DNA from: Zelonia costaricensis
Taxonomy: Eukaryota; Euglenozoa; Kinetoplastea; Trypanosomatida; Trypanosomatidae
Reading direction: 5' to 3'
NCBI GenBank assembly: GCA_030849075.1
Contig: JASAOO010003418.1
Location: 1 to 57,832 of the forward strand
DNA: 57,832 nucleotides
Below the pieces are notes generated by a model, which was given only the letters and a program-made list of their open reading frames with translations, made no database searches and was not told where the DNA came from. Below, piece by piece: positions 1 to 9,602 of the stretch. Made by a program: the position numbers and the translations under genes. How positions within the stretch are numbered: the stretch's first letter is position 1; each line of letters begins with the position of its first letter.

Positions 1-1456
1 GCTGATGTGGTTTGGGGGGGGGGGGGAGAAGAGAGGGTGCCAGGGAGGAGGGCGGGGAGATTCAGGGAAACACAGCGAGCGCGGGAGTTGAATAAAAAGC
101 TAACGTGGCAGCGGTGATGAAGGGGAAGGGAAATGCGGAGGAAGGGTGCTTCGCGGTAAAGCTCTGCGGGGAGGGAGAGCAGGGATGGAGCGGGGGGGGG
201 GGCAAATGGAAGGGGGCATCACTAAGAGCATGTTGCGGAGCGAAGCTGAAGGGATGCACGTCTTTTTTTTCGTGTGTGCTTCAGTAGAAGTGGCGGTGAC
301 GCCCGGTACGCACGTCCACCGCCTCTGTGGGACGGCAGATGAACGTGGCGATCGCCTCGACACAGCCAGACCGCACATTTTACGTTTTTTTTTCAAGGAA
401 GGAAGGTGGGGCAACGCTTTCGGCGCAGGGTCCAACGTACACAAAAGCCGGCCACGGCGGAAATGGAGGAGAGGGGCAGCTCTGGTATACTGGAACGTTC
501 TCTAGTGTTATCTGACTGGGCGCGCCATCGCGTACGACGAGCGTGCCGATGGAGCACCTGTCAAAGCGATGCAGGCAACATCGCTACCGCTGGACTGTGC
601 CGTCCGTTTCCACGCGGAGGGTTTCTCGCACACACGGGTAGCTGGCTGCGGAATGGGAGTTTCCATGGTGTAGGAATCCGTGTAGCCAGCTATTGCAGTG
701 GTGCAGCTGCACTCGTCGCGATGGTGGGCACGTGCACCATAGCGATTCCCCCTGGTGTGAGACGTAGCGACTGCGGGGACGCTAAACCAGAAACGTGTCT
801 GAAAAAGAGAAACGCGGCGGAGGAGGAAGTACGAGGAGGAAGACGCGATGAAGCTGGCAGAAGTACAGGCAGAACCCCCCCCCTCTTTCTCCCTGCACAC
901 GGGGCGAGGGGGGGGGGGTGAAGGTGAGGAGGAGGGCGCGGACTGAACATGCGAGTCAGAGCCGCGCGCGTGGACTCCTCACCTCGCGCAGTGCACCAGC
1001 AACGCTGACTTGAGCTTTCCTCCTTTTTTTTTCGTTTGGCGTACATGGTTTGTTCTCTTCTGGGAAGAATCACGGGAGTGCAGAAAAACGGTAGGCAGAA
1101 GCGCATGGGTGGACACAGTGAGTTGTAGGAGGAAGGCGGGGTATGCAGACCCCCGAGCAACCCCCGCTAAAAAAAAAAAGAAGATTCGGCAGGCGGTGGG
1201 TACATGGCCGTGCATGGAAAACGCGCCACCTCTTCACACCCGTTGTGTGCGTCCGCGGATAGCAGGGTTTCTTCTAAGCTGGTGCGCGCACATTCTCCTT
1301 GTCACGGCCCCCTGTCCTGGAAGCGTCACGAGCTCTCCTTCGTTCTGTCTCTGACGGTTGCCAATTCTATTGATCGAGCGGAGAAGAGCGTCGTGGGCTC
1401 GGTGCGACTGCGGAGTGCGACTCGCGCAGCGCACCCCCCGCCCCTCCCTCTCCCCT
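1..1456. other. Spacer downstream of the DZIP1-like gene
   Basis: No convincing gene is seen here. On the minus strand this is the 3' flank of the DZIP1-like gene, followed by the flank of the next gene beyond the window. It holds a long G run near the left edge (about 13-26), T runs near 260, 386 and 1,022, and an A run near 1,171. A stretch of balanced composition at about 480-800 interrupts the usual purine-rich plus strand. Open frames on either strand are short, have no recognisable motifs and are attributed to GC-rich composition. Confidence 0.6.
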
Positions 1457-4400
1457 TTACTTTCTATCCTTGCGACCCGACGGCTCCCCCTTCGACTTGA
1501 ACAGGTTGGAGAACAGGGTCTTCGTCTTCTGGACAGCTCGCTGCGGGATCAGCGTGGAGGAGTTGCGTCGTTGCAATGCTGGCGCCGCTTCAGCACTATG
1601 CGGCTGCGGCTCGCCTTGCGTCTGCGGGGCAGACCTGCTCGGGTCTTGTAGTGCTTGCGCAGCGCTCGCGTCCTCCTTCCCCCCGCGGTGCGACTTCTTA
1701 ACGCGGCCAGACGCAACGCCCTTCGCGGGCGCCGGCTGCGTCTCCACAGACGCGAGGGGCGTCACCATCTGCAGCTTCACGGGCGCGGCCTCCGGCACCG
1801 GTGCGGCGTGAACTTCGGACACGCTCGCCATGGGCGACACTTGAAGCGTCTGCTTGCCACGGGCGACGGCAGCCACCTCGGCGGCGGCGTGCCGCGCCTC
1901 GACGTCCTCGGCATCCTCATTCCCCACCACCGCCTCGCCAGCGCTCTCCGAGTAGGTGTAGTAGGAGTAGTCCCCCGTGAGGGAGGCGTCGTCTGGCGTG
2001 CCGGCGCGGCTGGGGGTGTCGACGCTCGCCTCGGGAAGCGTTCGCGGCAGCCACTCCCCCGAGCGGGCGGCGGCAGGCGGAGCGCTGTCCCACGCCGCCA
2101 CACCGGGCGAGCCTGGTCGGACAGACACGGCCAGCTGCGTGCCGCGGCTGCGCTGCTGGGTGTCTGTGCCGAGGGCCCCGCTGCTCGGCTGCCCGTCGTC
2201 CGTGAGGAAGTCCTCCATGACGGGGTCCTCAACGCCAAAGCCGCCGTTGCCGCCGTGCTCGGCTGCCTCATCGCTCCCCTCGTCCGTCGTGAGGTCGAGT
2301 GGTACGCTGTGCGGCTCCTCGTCTTCCTCTGGACTCCCCACGGTGCGATTCTCGTTGGCACCGACGTCAGAGTTGGAGAAGATGGGCACGTTCATGAAGA
2401 AGGATGCCGGGCTGTCGGCGACGGCGGTGTCGCTCCGTGGCGGCCGCCGGACACCGCCGCCACCACGGCTGCCCTCGCTGCCGCTGCTTTCACCGGTGCT
2501 GCTGCGACGGTTGCTGGGCTGCCGGGGAAGCTGTGTGTGCTGCCGCGGCGGTGTCACGGCTTCGGCGAGGCTGTCGTCGAGTCTGAGCGGCGGCGGGGTG
2601 GACGCACTCGATGCCTCGGGCAGCGCATTTGAGTCTGACGTGATTTGCTGCTTCAACGAGCCGTGATGTGGCAGCTCGCCCGAGCCGGACGCCAGCGCCT
2701 CCGGCACGAGGCACACCACCGGGATCACCTTCGACGCAGGGAGCAGCCCATGCTTCGACACCACCGACGACGGCACACTCTCTTGCGACTGCCCGCGCGC
2801 GCTGTGGATGTGCGGCGGCCCAGATGGCGCTACCGTGCGTGAAGGCTGGTTGGCAAACCCGCTGTCATCATCGCTGCTGCTGCTGCTGCCGAGCGCCAGC
2901 ACCGGCGCCATCGTGCCGCGGACCTCCGTGTGGGTACGCTGGAGGGTGTGCCCGAGAAACGGCGAGGTGGAGAGGGGTGGCTTGTTGCCGTCGCCACCCG
3001 CCGCCACCTCAGCAGGGGAGCCCAACGCGCCGGGGCTGCCGTCCGGACGCTGCAGCGCCGCCACCGGGGACAGCCGCGTTGTGGGCGGCGTGCCTCCCCG
3101 TGGGCCCGAGAGGGAGTCACTAGGACGCCGGGCCCGCTCCGTGCCGGGTGCTTGGAAGCTGTCGGACGTGGCTGGTGTGACCACCGGCGTCAGCGGCGCG
3201 GCCGCTGCGGCTGCACGGCGCGCGGCCGGCAAGTGCAAGCTGGCCCACGTGCCGTCGCTGCTGTCCAGCGAGCCGCCGCGGTGCGGCGCCGCACCGTCGG
3301 CGACGTCAGCGCCACCGCCGAGCGGCGTCGCACCGTGCAGCGCGTAGGCCGAAATCTCAGCCGCGGTGAGGTTGGGCGATGGCGTACCGTCCGTCGCCGT
3401 AGGCAGGCGGCGCGGAGCAGCCGCAGCTCCCCGGGCCGCCGCCCGCTCTGGGGGTAGCAGCCCTGCCACGGCTGCGGTGGCCAGCGGCCGCGCCTCGAAC
3501 AGACCGCCGCTCGTCCATGAAAGCGCCTCGTCGCTTTGGGGTCCGCCGTAGCGGTCCGCCCCCACGCCGTTGCTGCCTCGCCGCGACGTCTCCGCCGTTC
3601 CACCCGCACCGCCGCGGCCACCGGGCAGCAACACCAGCGACCCGATCGACGGCGATGGGGGTACGAACTGGGGCGTCTCCGGCGGCGTGGCAACCACCGC
3701 CGCAGCCCCGGGCAGCCGTGTCGTGCCAGGCACCGTAGTCCTGAACTCGACGACGCTGCGACTTGCCGTGCTGCTCGAGTCCGGCGTTGTCCTAAATGTA
3801 GACAGCTGCGGGGTGAGGAAGTCGCCGCGGGTCGCGCGCACGTGGTCGCCGCTGCCGCTGCCGCTGCCACTGCTGCGCGGCCCCATCCCCGACGAGGTGG
3901 AACCGGAGCGCTTGTGCGGTCCAGCGACGGTGCCGGACACGGTAGCGGGGCGTTGCGTGTCGCTGAACGCGCCGGGGCCGCTGGAGATGCCGCGCAGGTT
4001 GCTGCCCGAGATCGGGGGAGCGGCGGGCACGCCCCGCGCCTGGGCACGCGCGCCTCCGCCAGCGGGCGGCGTGATCGGCGACACGACGACGAGGCTGTCG
4101 GCGATGCTGGGGCGGCGCCGCTCGGCTGGGCCGTCGCTGCCGTCCGTGCCGGTGGAGGTGCGCATAAAGCTCTGCGGGTTCAGCCGCGGCGCCACACCGG
4201 CGGCCGCACCGTCGCGACCGCGGGTGGACTTGGCCGATGAAGAGCGCCGATTCGTGCCGTCAGTGTCTCGACTGTCAACGTAGCCCGGTGCGAGTGCCGC
4301 GTCACGGACTCGCCCCGCATTTTCCGCCTCCACGGCGCTCTGCAGCTGCTGGAGCTCGGCGCCGGTGTGCAGCAGGTCGCGCTGGATGCGCAGGAGAATG

Positions 4401-5377
4401 TCCTCCTCCGTGGCCCGGCCGTCACGGGGTGGAAGGCCGGGCAGCGCGCCTGTCGCAGTGGTGCGCATCAGGCCGGATAGCGTGTCTGCGGCGGGTGCGA
4501 GCGGCACGGCGGCCACACGCATCGGCGAAAGTCCGCGATGGAGCTCTGCCTGCTGCTCCACCAGCCTCGCCACGGCCAGCCGCAGCTCACTCACCTCCTC
4601 GCGCAGGCTGCGGTCGCCTCGGGTTTCAGCTGCCTGCGTCGCCGCGGGGGAGGAGGAGGCGCCGGTGTCGCGGTTGAGCATGAAGGGCAGGCCCGCGGCG
4701 GCGGGGCGCTGCGGCGGCGGGGCGGTGGTGGCCTCCAGCGCCGTCGCTGGTGCAAGCTGATCCTGACGCTGCCGCTCTGCGGCGACGGCGGCGGAGGCGG
4801 CGGCCATGGTCGCGTACCCCACCGTGCGTTTGTGCCGCTTGCGGAAGTGCGACTCCAGCGCATGCGGACTGGGGTACGCGTTTTCGCAGAAGCTGCACTG
4901 GAGGTGCCCCGCCGCGTTTCCGCCTGCCTTGTGCGCGACGCCGGCCTCCCCGTGGCTCGTCGGGGACGCCCTGGACGGACGGGTCGACTGCCCCAGCTCG
5001 CGCAGCTGGCGCTTGTACAGTGCGAGCGTCTCGCGCAGCTCAATGAGCTCCTCGAAGGCGGCTGCGCGCTCCTCCTCGCACCGCCGCAGCTGAGCTGCTG
5101 CCTTCTGCGCCCGCTTTTCCTCGGTCTTCGCGCAGTGCTTCAGATACTGGACTGTGCACTGCATCGCCTCCAGCACGTGCCTCGTCGTGTCACGCGCCTG
5201 CCGCGAGAGGAACCAGTCCTGCGGCAGGTCCACGCGGTGCCAGCCTATTTGCCGTATCGTCGCCTCCTTGACATCCCGGGTGCGGGCGTGGTCGGCGTTG
5301 TACAGCGCCTCGCCGTCCACGATGGAGAGAAAGGCGACGTCGCACGGCGGGTCATGCAGGCGGAAGTGGAACGGCAT
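1457..5377 (-). CDS. DZIP1/Iguana-like C2H2 zinc-finger protein (putative basal body/flagellar transition-zone protein)
   Basis: 1306 residues. The N-terminal about 130 residues resemble the DZIP1 (Iguana) N-terminal domain: a conserved globular block with a W-H-R-V-D-L-P-Q-D-W-F segment near residues 46-56, then a charged coiled coil at about 84-130. A single C2H2 finger follows (C161, C164, H177, H182; spacing C-x2-C-x12-H-x4-H). This order, N-domain, coil, one finger, is the DZIP1/DZIP1L arrangement. A second short coil lies near residues 255-285. The remaining ~1000 residues are Ser/Pro/Gly/Ala-rich, acidic in places, probably disordered, and end in a basic tail. In animals DZIP1 proteins act at the basal body and ciliary transition zone, so a flagellar role is inferred. 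The start is the ATG at 5377, which begins the conserved block directly. The long disordered tail makes it much larger than most relatives. The family call is moderately sure; the localisation is inference. Confidence 0.72.
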   Translation of the reverse strand: MPFHFRLHDPPCDVAFLSIVDGEALYNADHARTRDVKEATIRQIGWHRVDLPQDWFLSRQARDTTRHVLEAMQCTVQYLKHCAKTEEKRAQKAAAQLRRCEEERAAAFEELIELRETLALYKRQLRELGQSTRPSRASPTSHGEAGVAHKAGGNAAGHLQCSFCENAYPSPHALESHFRKRHKRTVGYATMAAASAAVAAERQRQDQLAPATALEATTAPPPQRPAAAGLPFMLNRDTGASSSPAATQAAETRGDRSLREEVSELRLAVARLVEQQAELHRGLSPMRVAAVPLAPAADTLSGLMRTTATGALPGLPPRDGRATEEDILLRIQRDLLHTGAELQQLQSAVEAENAGRVRDAALAPGYVDSRDTDGTNRRSSSAKSTRGRDGAAAGVAPRLNPQSFMRTSTGTDGSDGPAERRRPSIADSLVVVSPITPPAGGGARAQARGVPAAPPISGSNLRGISSGPGAFSDTQRPATVSGTVAGPHKRSGSTSSGMGPRSSGSGSGSGDHVRATRGDFLTPQLSTFRTTPDSSSTASRSVVEFRTTVPGTTRLPGAAAVVATPPETPQFVPPSPSIGSLVLLPGGRGGAGGTAETSRRGSNGVGADRYGGPQSDEALSWTSGGLFEARPLATAAVAGLLPPERAAARGAAAAPRRLPTATDGTPSPNLTAAEISAYALHGATPLGGGADVADGAAPHRGGSLDSSDGTWASLHLPAARRAAAAAAPLTPVVTPATSDSFQAPGTERARRPSDSLSGPRGGTPPTTRLSPVAALQRPDGSPGALGSPAEVAAGGDGNKPPLSTSPFLGHTLQRTHTEVRGTMAPVLALGSSSSSDDDSGFANQPSRTVAPSGPPHIHSARGQSQESVPSSVVSKHGLLPASKVIPVVCLVPEALASGSGELPHHGSLKQQITSDSNALPEASSASTPPPLRLDDSLAEAVTPPRQHTQLPRQPSNRRSSTGESSGSEGSRGGGGVRRPPRSDTAVADSPASFFMNVPIFSNSDVGANENRTVGSPEEDEEPHSVPLDLTTDEGSDEAAEHGGNGGFGVEDPVMEDFLTDDGQPSSGALGTDTQQRSRGTQLAVSVRPGSPGVAAWDSAPPAAARSGEWLPRTLPEASVDTPSRAGTPDDASLTGDYSYYTYSESAGEAVVGNEDAEDVEARHAAAEVAAVARGKQTLQVSPMASVSEVHAAPVPEAAPVKLQMVTPLASVETQPAPAKGVASGRVKKSHRGGKEDASAAQALQDPSRSAPQTQGEPQPHSAEAAPALQRRNSSTLIPQRAVQKTKTLFSNLFKSKGEPSGRKDRK

Positions 5378-5535
5378 GGCGACGCAACAAGAAGAGGTGG
5401 AAGAAGAAGACCGCAGCTACGGCGGTAGGTGTGTTACGCGGCAGGGGAGGCCGGGCGTGCTGTATGGCACCTATAAGATGGTGATCGAATCCGAAATCAC
5501 CACTGCTTCTATCGGCGGGGGTGCCGTGCTGGGTG

Positions 5536-5560
5536 CTGTGTAGGAGGAGGGGGAGGGGGG
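5536..5560 (-). promoter_or_regulatory. Predicted trans-splice acceptor for the DZIP1-like gene
   Basis: On the minus strand a pyrimidine tract (complement of purines at 5541-5560) is followed by its first AG at 5537-5536. This would give a 5' UTR of about 158 nt. Trypanosomatid mRNAs receive a spliced leader at the first AG after such a tract. A nearer tract at about 5389-5410 has no AG between it and the ATG, so it was not chosen. Prediction from sequence only. Confidence 0.35.
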
Positions 5561-6772
5561 CCGCGACGAGATTGCGGGATGGCGAGCAAAGGAGCGACGC
5601 AAAGCAAAAGGAAGGACAACCGTGCGCGTGTGGGACGAGGGGGGGGGGGGGAACAGAGAGCAGAGGACACGCTGCGGGAGAGAAAAGCCCGCGTAGTTGA
5701 CGCGTGCTCAGCCAGCAAACCTGTGAGCTAGCCACTCGAAGCCCGTGGCGTGTAGGGAGGATGTGGCAACTGCACGTACGCGCGCGCACACACATACACA
5801 CATCGACGCCCCTGCAGCGGCTGCCATCCGCAACTCCACGCGGACCTCGGTCAAGCGATAGAGAGAGAAGGATGGTCGTCGTGCAGCGCACGGTCTTCTC
5901 GTTTTTCTCCACGGCGGCGGATGGCTGCGTTGTTGCTTCGCGACCTGCCACCGAACGCGGCGACAACCAGATTCGCGACCAACTCTTGACAATCCTCTTT
6001 TTCTTTACCGTGCTTCGGCGCTGCAATGTTTAGCCGGAGGAGAGTTGGACTTTGGGGCGCCGCTCGTCTCCTCACACGCAGACACGCATACACACCCTGG
6101 CACATTAGTGCGACCAGCACCGCCTCACCCACCTTCACTGATAGGTGGGAGTTAGCGGGGAAGAGGGAATTGACGAAAAAACAAAAGGCGCCCCAAAACT
6201 ACGGTAGACACATCGATGCGAGTGTCCGTGTTCCGTCGCGAAGCTGGGAGAGACGAGGTTGACACCAGGGCTCGAGGTGTGAGGTCTGGGGTCGAGTTAG
6301 AGAACAACACCCTCCCCCACCCACCCTCCGTGATGTTCGGCATCCACGGCACGAGACGCCAACACGCGCGCAGGAGACTGCCGAGCTGCTGTGACGTACG
6401 CTGCGCGATGCAACCCGCGCGCCTCGGCAACCTACGCGAACAATGACATACGCAAGTGCACACAAGCACACACAAACACGCACAAAAATGGCACACACAC
6501 ACACGACAAACACACAACCAGCCGCTAACGCGGTCGAACGTGAAGGCGCCACCCACCGAGAGGAGAGCGAGTCGAGTAGGCCCTATGTAAGCACCCATCA
6601 AAAAAAAAAAAAAGAGAGAAAAGCCGTAGTCAGTGTTGCTGCCGTTCAAGCTGCATGCGTTGCGCAGACCGTCTGCTGGTCGCACGGTGGACGCACGAGG
6701 CAATCAAAGGCGAGAGGGCAGATCCAAGGGAGCGAGGGGGGCCGGAAGGGGGAGGGGGGTGGGGGGGCGTGG

Positions 6773-6843
6773 GCGGGAGCTCGCACAGGGGCGAAGCAGG
6801 GTNGGGGGGGGGGGCGGGAGCTCGCACAGGGGCGAAGCAGGGT
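6773..6843. repeat. Duplicated 30-bp segment flanking an unresolved base
   Basis: The same 30 bases, beginning GCGGGAGCTCGC, occur at 6773-6802 and again at 6814-6843. They are separated by N (6803) and a run of ten G. The unresolved base sits exactly where the first copy ends. This may be a real short tandem repeat, or two contig ends that overlap but were joined with an N instead of merged. Confidence 0.8.
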
Positions 6844-7568
6844 TGCTACACGCGCGTAGTGCTACACAACGACAACAAAAAGGAGCGCGCAGTCACGCGC
6901 GGGGCATCAAAGTTCCTCTTTGCGTTTTTTTGTTTTTTCTTGTTTTCCAACGACTGCAACGCGACCCCGGGAGGCGTCTGTCCGTGCGGAGACTGCATTC
7001 AGACACCATCCACAACCGCACAAAGAGGGAAAAGAAGCTGAGCATCCAAGTTCAGGTGCGCAGTACACACAACACAGAAAAAGCGTGAAGGTCAAGTGAA
7101 AAGGGGGAGGAAGATGGGGGGGGGGGTGGAGAGCCGACTATCAACAGAGCCGCCCATGCCGCACACGGCAAAGACGGTCCTTGGAAACGGGGAAAGAAGC
7201 AATACCACAGCCAAGGCTACTACTGGACCTGCCCGCAGCACGCCCACACGTTGTGACCTTAAGTTGACGCTCGTCGTTTCGTCCTTGAGCCCCGTGGGTG
7301 GAGAAAAGCTGACAAAGGCGACTAGAAAAGCGGACGCAAGGCAATGAACTTGAACTCTGAAGAAAGCGACAAGAGGAGGTCCTCACAGACGCTGGATTGC
7401 CCTCATCTGCGATGACGCTACCGCAGGCGTTTGTGTGTCCTTGAGTGACTCTCTCTCCGCACGCGTGGTGTGCGTCGTCTAGCTGACAGCTGTTTCCGTT
7501 TCGCCTGGCTCCTGAGAGAAGGCGGGAATACGGGCCTGCGTCCTCCTTGAGATGCTGCGCAGTCGCCA

Positions 7569-9182
7569 CTAAGCCTGGTAGTACTTGTTGAGGAACTCGC
7601 GCAGGACATCCTTGACGATGGAGCGGTCGGGAATGCGCTGCGCTGTGCCGTAGAGGGTGCCGCTCGACTTGCCGAGGCGGTGCTTTTTGCCCTGTGCAAT
7701 GAGGTTCTCGTACTCGACGAAGAGGTTGTCGCCAATCTCCTTGACATCGCGTAGGAAGCGCGCCGTCACTTCAGGCGGTGTCTGCAGCATCGTCACGCTG
7801 AACTGCAGGCCAGACGGGAACTGCAAATTGTTCAGCACCCACCCACGCGTCTTGAGGCCGTCGCCAAGCTGGAAGATGTCGATCTTGTTGCTCGTGAAGG
7901 CAAAGACGCTGGCGCTGGGCTTGCCGATGACCTGGATGTAGGGCAGCTTGTCCAGCTCGGTCGTCATCGTCTCGCGTGCCGTCACGATCTTGTCGCAGCA
8001 CTCCACGTACCCCTCAAGCCCCATGCGCACCATCGCGGCCCACGTACCGGCAATCACGTTGCCCGGCTTCGAGCCGCTCACAGCAGGCGAGCAGTACATG
8101 CCACCGGGCCACTCTGCAACGCAGCAGAACTGGAAGCTGCGCAGCTCCTTCGAGCGGTACAGCACCGTCGATGTCCCCTTCGGCGCGTAGCCGTACTTGT
8201 GCGTGTCGCACGAGATCGATGTGACGCCGCGGTTGCGGAAGTCGAAGCAGGGCGCGGGGCGGCCGGTGCGCTCGAGGAAGGGCATGATGAAGCCACCGAG
8301 GCAGCAGTCCACGTGAAAGCCGATGTTGTGCTTGTACGCAATCTCCGCAATCTCCTCAATGGGGTCCACGACGCCGTGGGGGAAGTTGGGCGCCGAGGCC
8401 GCGACGGCGATGGTATCGTACCGGATGTACTTCTCCATCTCCTTGGGGTCAACGCGACCTGTGGCCGCCACAATTGGCACCTTGATCAGATCAATGCCAA
8501 AGTACTCGGCGCCCTTGTCGAAGGCGGGGTGGATCGTGATGGGGGCGATGACCGAGGGCCGCTCGATACCACGCGTCTTGCGACCCCAGTCCCGGTACGA
8601 CTTGAGCGCCATCATGATGCTCTCCGTGCCGCCCGACGTCACGGCACCGCCGGCGTCGGGGAGGAGGTGGCCGTTGTACATGTGCAGCACCATTGACACA
8701 ATCTCGGCCTCCATCTTGCGGGTCGCGGCGAAGATGTCGCTGTGCAGCGGGTTGCTCCACTGAAAGATGCCCATGACGCTGTTGATGAAGGTTGTGTGAG
8801 AGCGGCCGCCGTGGTACACGGTACCGCTGAAGCCGCCCTCAGAATAGTCGAGATCGAGGTCATTGTGGAACTGCGTGACGAGCTCGATCACCTCGTCCTC
8901 CGACCGCGACTTCTGCGGCAGCTCGAGCGCCTTGAACTCGCCCTCCGTGGACCGCATATTCATCCCACTTACGGCCTTCTTCACCTCCTTGCGGATAATG
9001 GGGTCCGCGACGGAGCGGATGACGCGCCAGACGGCCTCGTGCGAGCGCGTGCGCAACCGACCATCGCGGAGGCAGTCCACAGCCACCCGCACCGCAACCG
9101 CGCACGACAAGGTGATCACAATCACCTGCGCGGGTGTGCGGTCCTTCAGCCGCTCGTTCACGTACTGCGCAAGGGTCGTCAT
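7569..9182 (-). CDS. SPL: Sphingosine-1-phosphate lyase, PLP-dependent
   Basis: 537 residues, close to the usual eukaryotic length of about 550-590. The enzyme cleaves phosphorylated sphingoid bases to a fatty aldehyde and ethanolamine phosphate; in Leishmania this is known as a main source of ethanolamine phosphate for phospholipid synthesis. A hydrophobic segment at about residues 19-36 is the expected ER-membrane anchor, with the catalytic domain in the cytosol. The group II decarboxylase/PLP fold follows: an S-G-G-T-E-S block at 183-188, F-H-V-D-C at 289-293, and the Schiff-base lysine K329 in D-T-H-K-Y-G-Y-A-P-K-G, the family signature. The ATG at 9182 was chosen because the protein aligns from there and a splice acceptor lies about 70 nt upstream. 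The frame stays open further upstream, but that part is pyrimidine-coded low complexity containing an unresolved base. No key residue appears missing. Confidence 0.95.
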   Translation of the reverse strand: MTTLAQYVNERLKDRTPAQVIVITLSCAVAVRVAVDCLRDGRLRTRSHEAVWRVIRSVADPIIRKEVKKAVSGMNMRSTEGEFKALELPQKSRSEDEVIELVTQFHNDLDLDYSEGGFSGTVYHGGRSHTTFINSVMGIFQWSNPLHSDIFAATRKMEAEIVSMVLHMYNGHLLPDAGGAVTSGGTESIMMALKSYRDWGRKTRGIERPSVIAPITIHPAFDKGAEYFGIDLIKVPIVAATGRVDPKEMEKYIRYDTIAVAASAPNFPHGVVDPIEEIAEIAYKHNIGFHVDCCLGGFIMPFLERTGRPAPCFDFRNRGVTSISCDTHKYGYAPKGTSTVLYRSKELRSFQFCCVAEWPGGMYCSPAVSGSKPGNVIAGTWAAMVRMGLEGYVECCDKIVTARETMTTELDKLPYIQVIGKPSASVFAFTSNKIDIFQLGDGLKTRGWVLNNLQFPSGLQFSVTMLQTPPEVTARFLRDVKEIGDNLFVEYENLIAQGKKHRLGKSSGTLYGTAQRIPDRSIVKDVLREFLNKYYQA

Positions 9183-9252
9183 GGCGGGCGCGCGGTCGGC
9201 GAGTAGCACAAAGAGCGAGAGATATATAGAGAGTGAGAGTGAAAAGGAAGCA

Positions 9253-9289
9253 CTCAAGGCCAGCGCAACCGGGGAAAAAAAAAAACAAG
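9253..9289 (-). promoter_or_regulatory. Predicted trans-splice acceptor for S1P lyase
   Basis: The minus strand has a T/C tract (complement of 9271-9289) followed by its first AG at 9254-9253, leaving a 70-nt 5' UTR with no upstream ATG seen. A second pyrimidine stretch inside the UTR (complement of about 9208-9250) has no AG before the start codon. This supports starting translation at 9182. Confidence 0.42.
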
Positions 9290-9601
9290 GCAGATCCAAT
9301 GTGTGTGCTGCTGGCGGAGGTACGCAGTGCCGGCTGAGAAGTCTTTGGATGGGGCCTCGATGTGGAAAGAGACGGACCGCACGCTCCTCTGTCTTCCCGT
9401 GTGCCGTGAGACGGTGGAAGAGGACGCAAAACAACCAAAACAAACCACAGTTGCAAAGGAGGGGAAGAGAGAAAGTGCGGGTGCGGCACACCGGTGAATT
9501 TTGAGGTGCAAGAGCAACGACGGCGGTGGCGCTCCTTGCTGGGCTGTGGAGAAGCGATATCACTGAGGGAACGGCGCGGGGAGGGGAGGGGGGGGGGGGG
9601 C

Positions 9602-9602
9602 N
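9602..9602. other. Unresolved base (N) after a G run
   Basis: A single N next to a run of about a dozen G, most likely a sequencing or assembly uncertainty. It falls in the spacer upstream of S1P lyase, outside the chosen coding region. Confidence 0.9.

Larger units (their letters stand above)
5378..7568. other. Spacer between the DZIP1-like gene and S1P lyase
   Basis: No gene supported. The part next to 5378 should be the 5' UTR and splice region of the DZIP1-like gene; the part next to 7568 the 3' UTR of S1P lyase. It contains CA-rich stretches (about 5785-5805 and 6450-6510), an A run near 6600, G-rich purine blocks near 6735-6825, one unresolved base at 6803 with a duplicated 30-mer around it, and T-rich DNA near 6925-6950. 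Open frames up to 224 codons here are pyrimidine- or purine-coded low-complexity shadows. Confidence 0.55.

Noticed and set aside
13..26. G runs as G-quadruplex regulatory sites
   Set aside because: G runs occur in most of the larger spacers without consistent placement and may vary by sequencing error, so no specific role can be supported.
5352..6026. 224-codon minus-strand frame upstream of the DZIP1-like gene
   Set aside because: Overlaps the start of the DZIP1-like gene and its splice region, with low-complexity content only.
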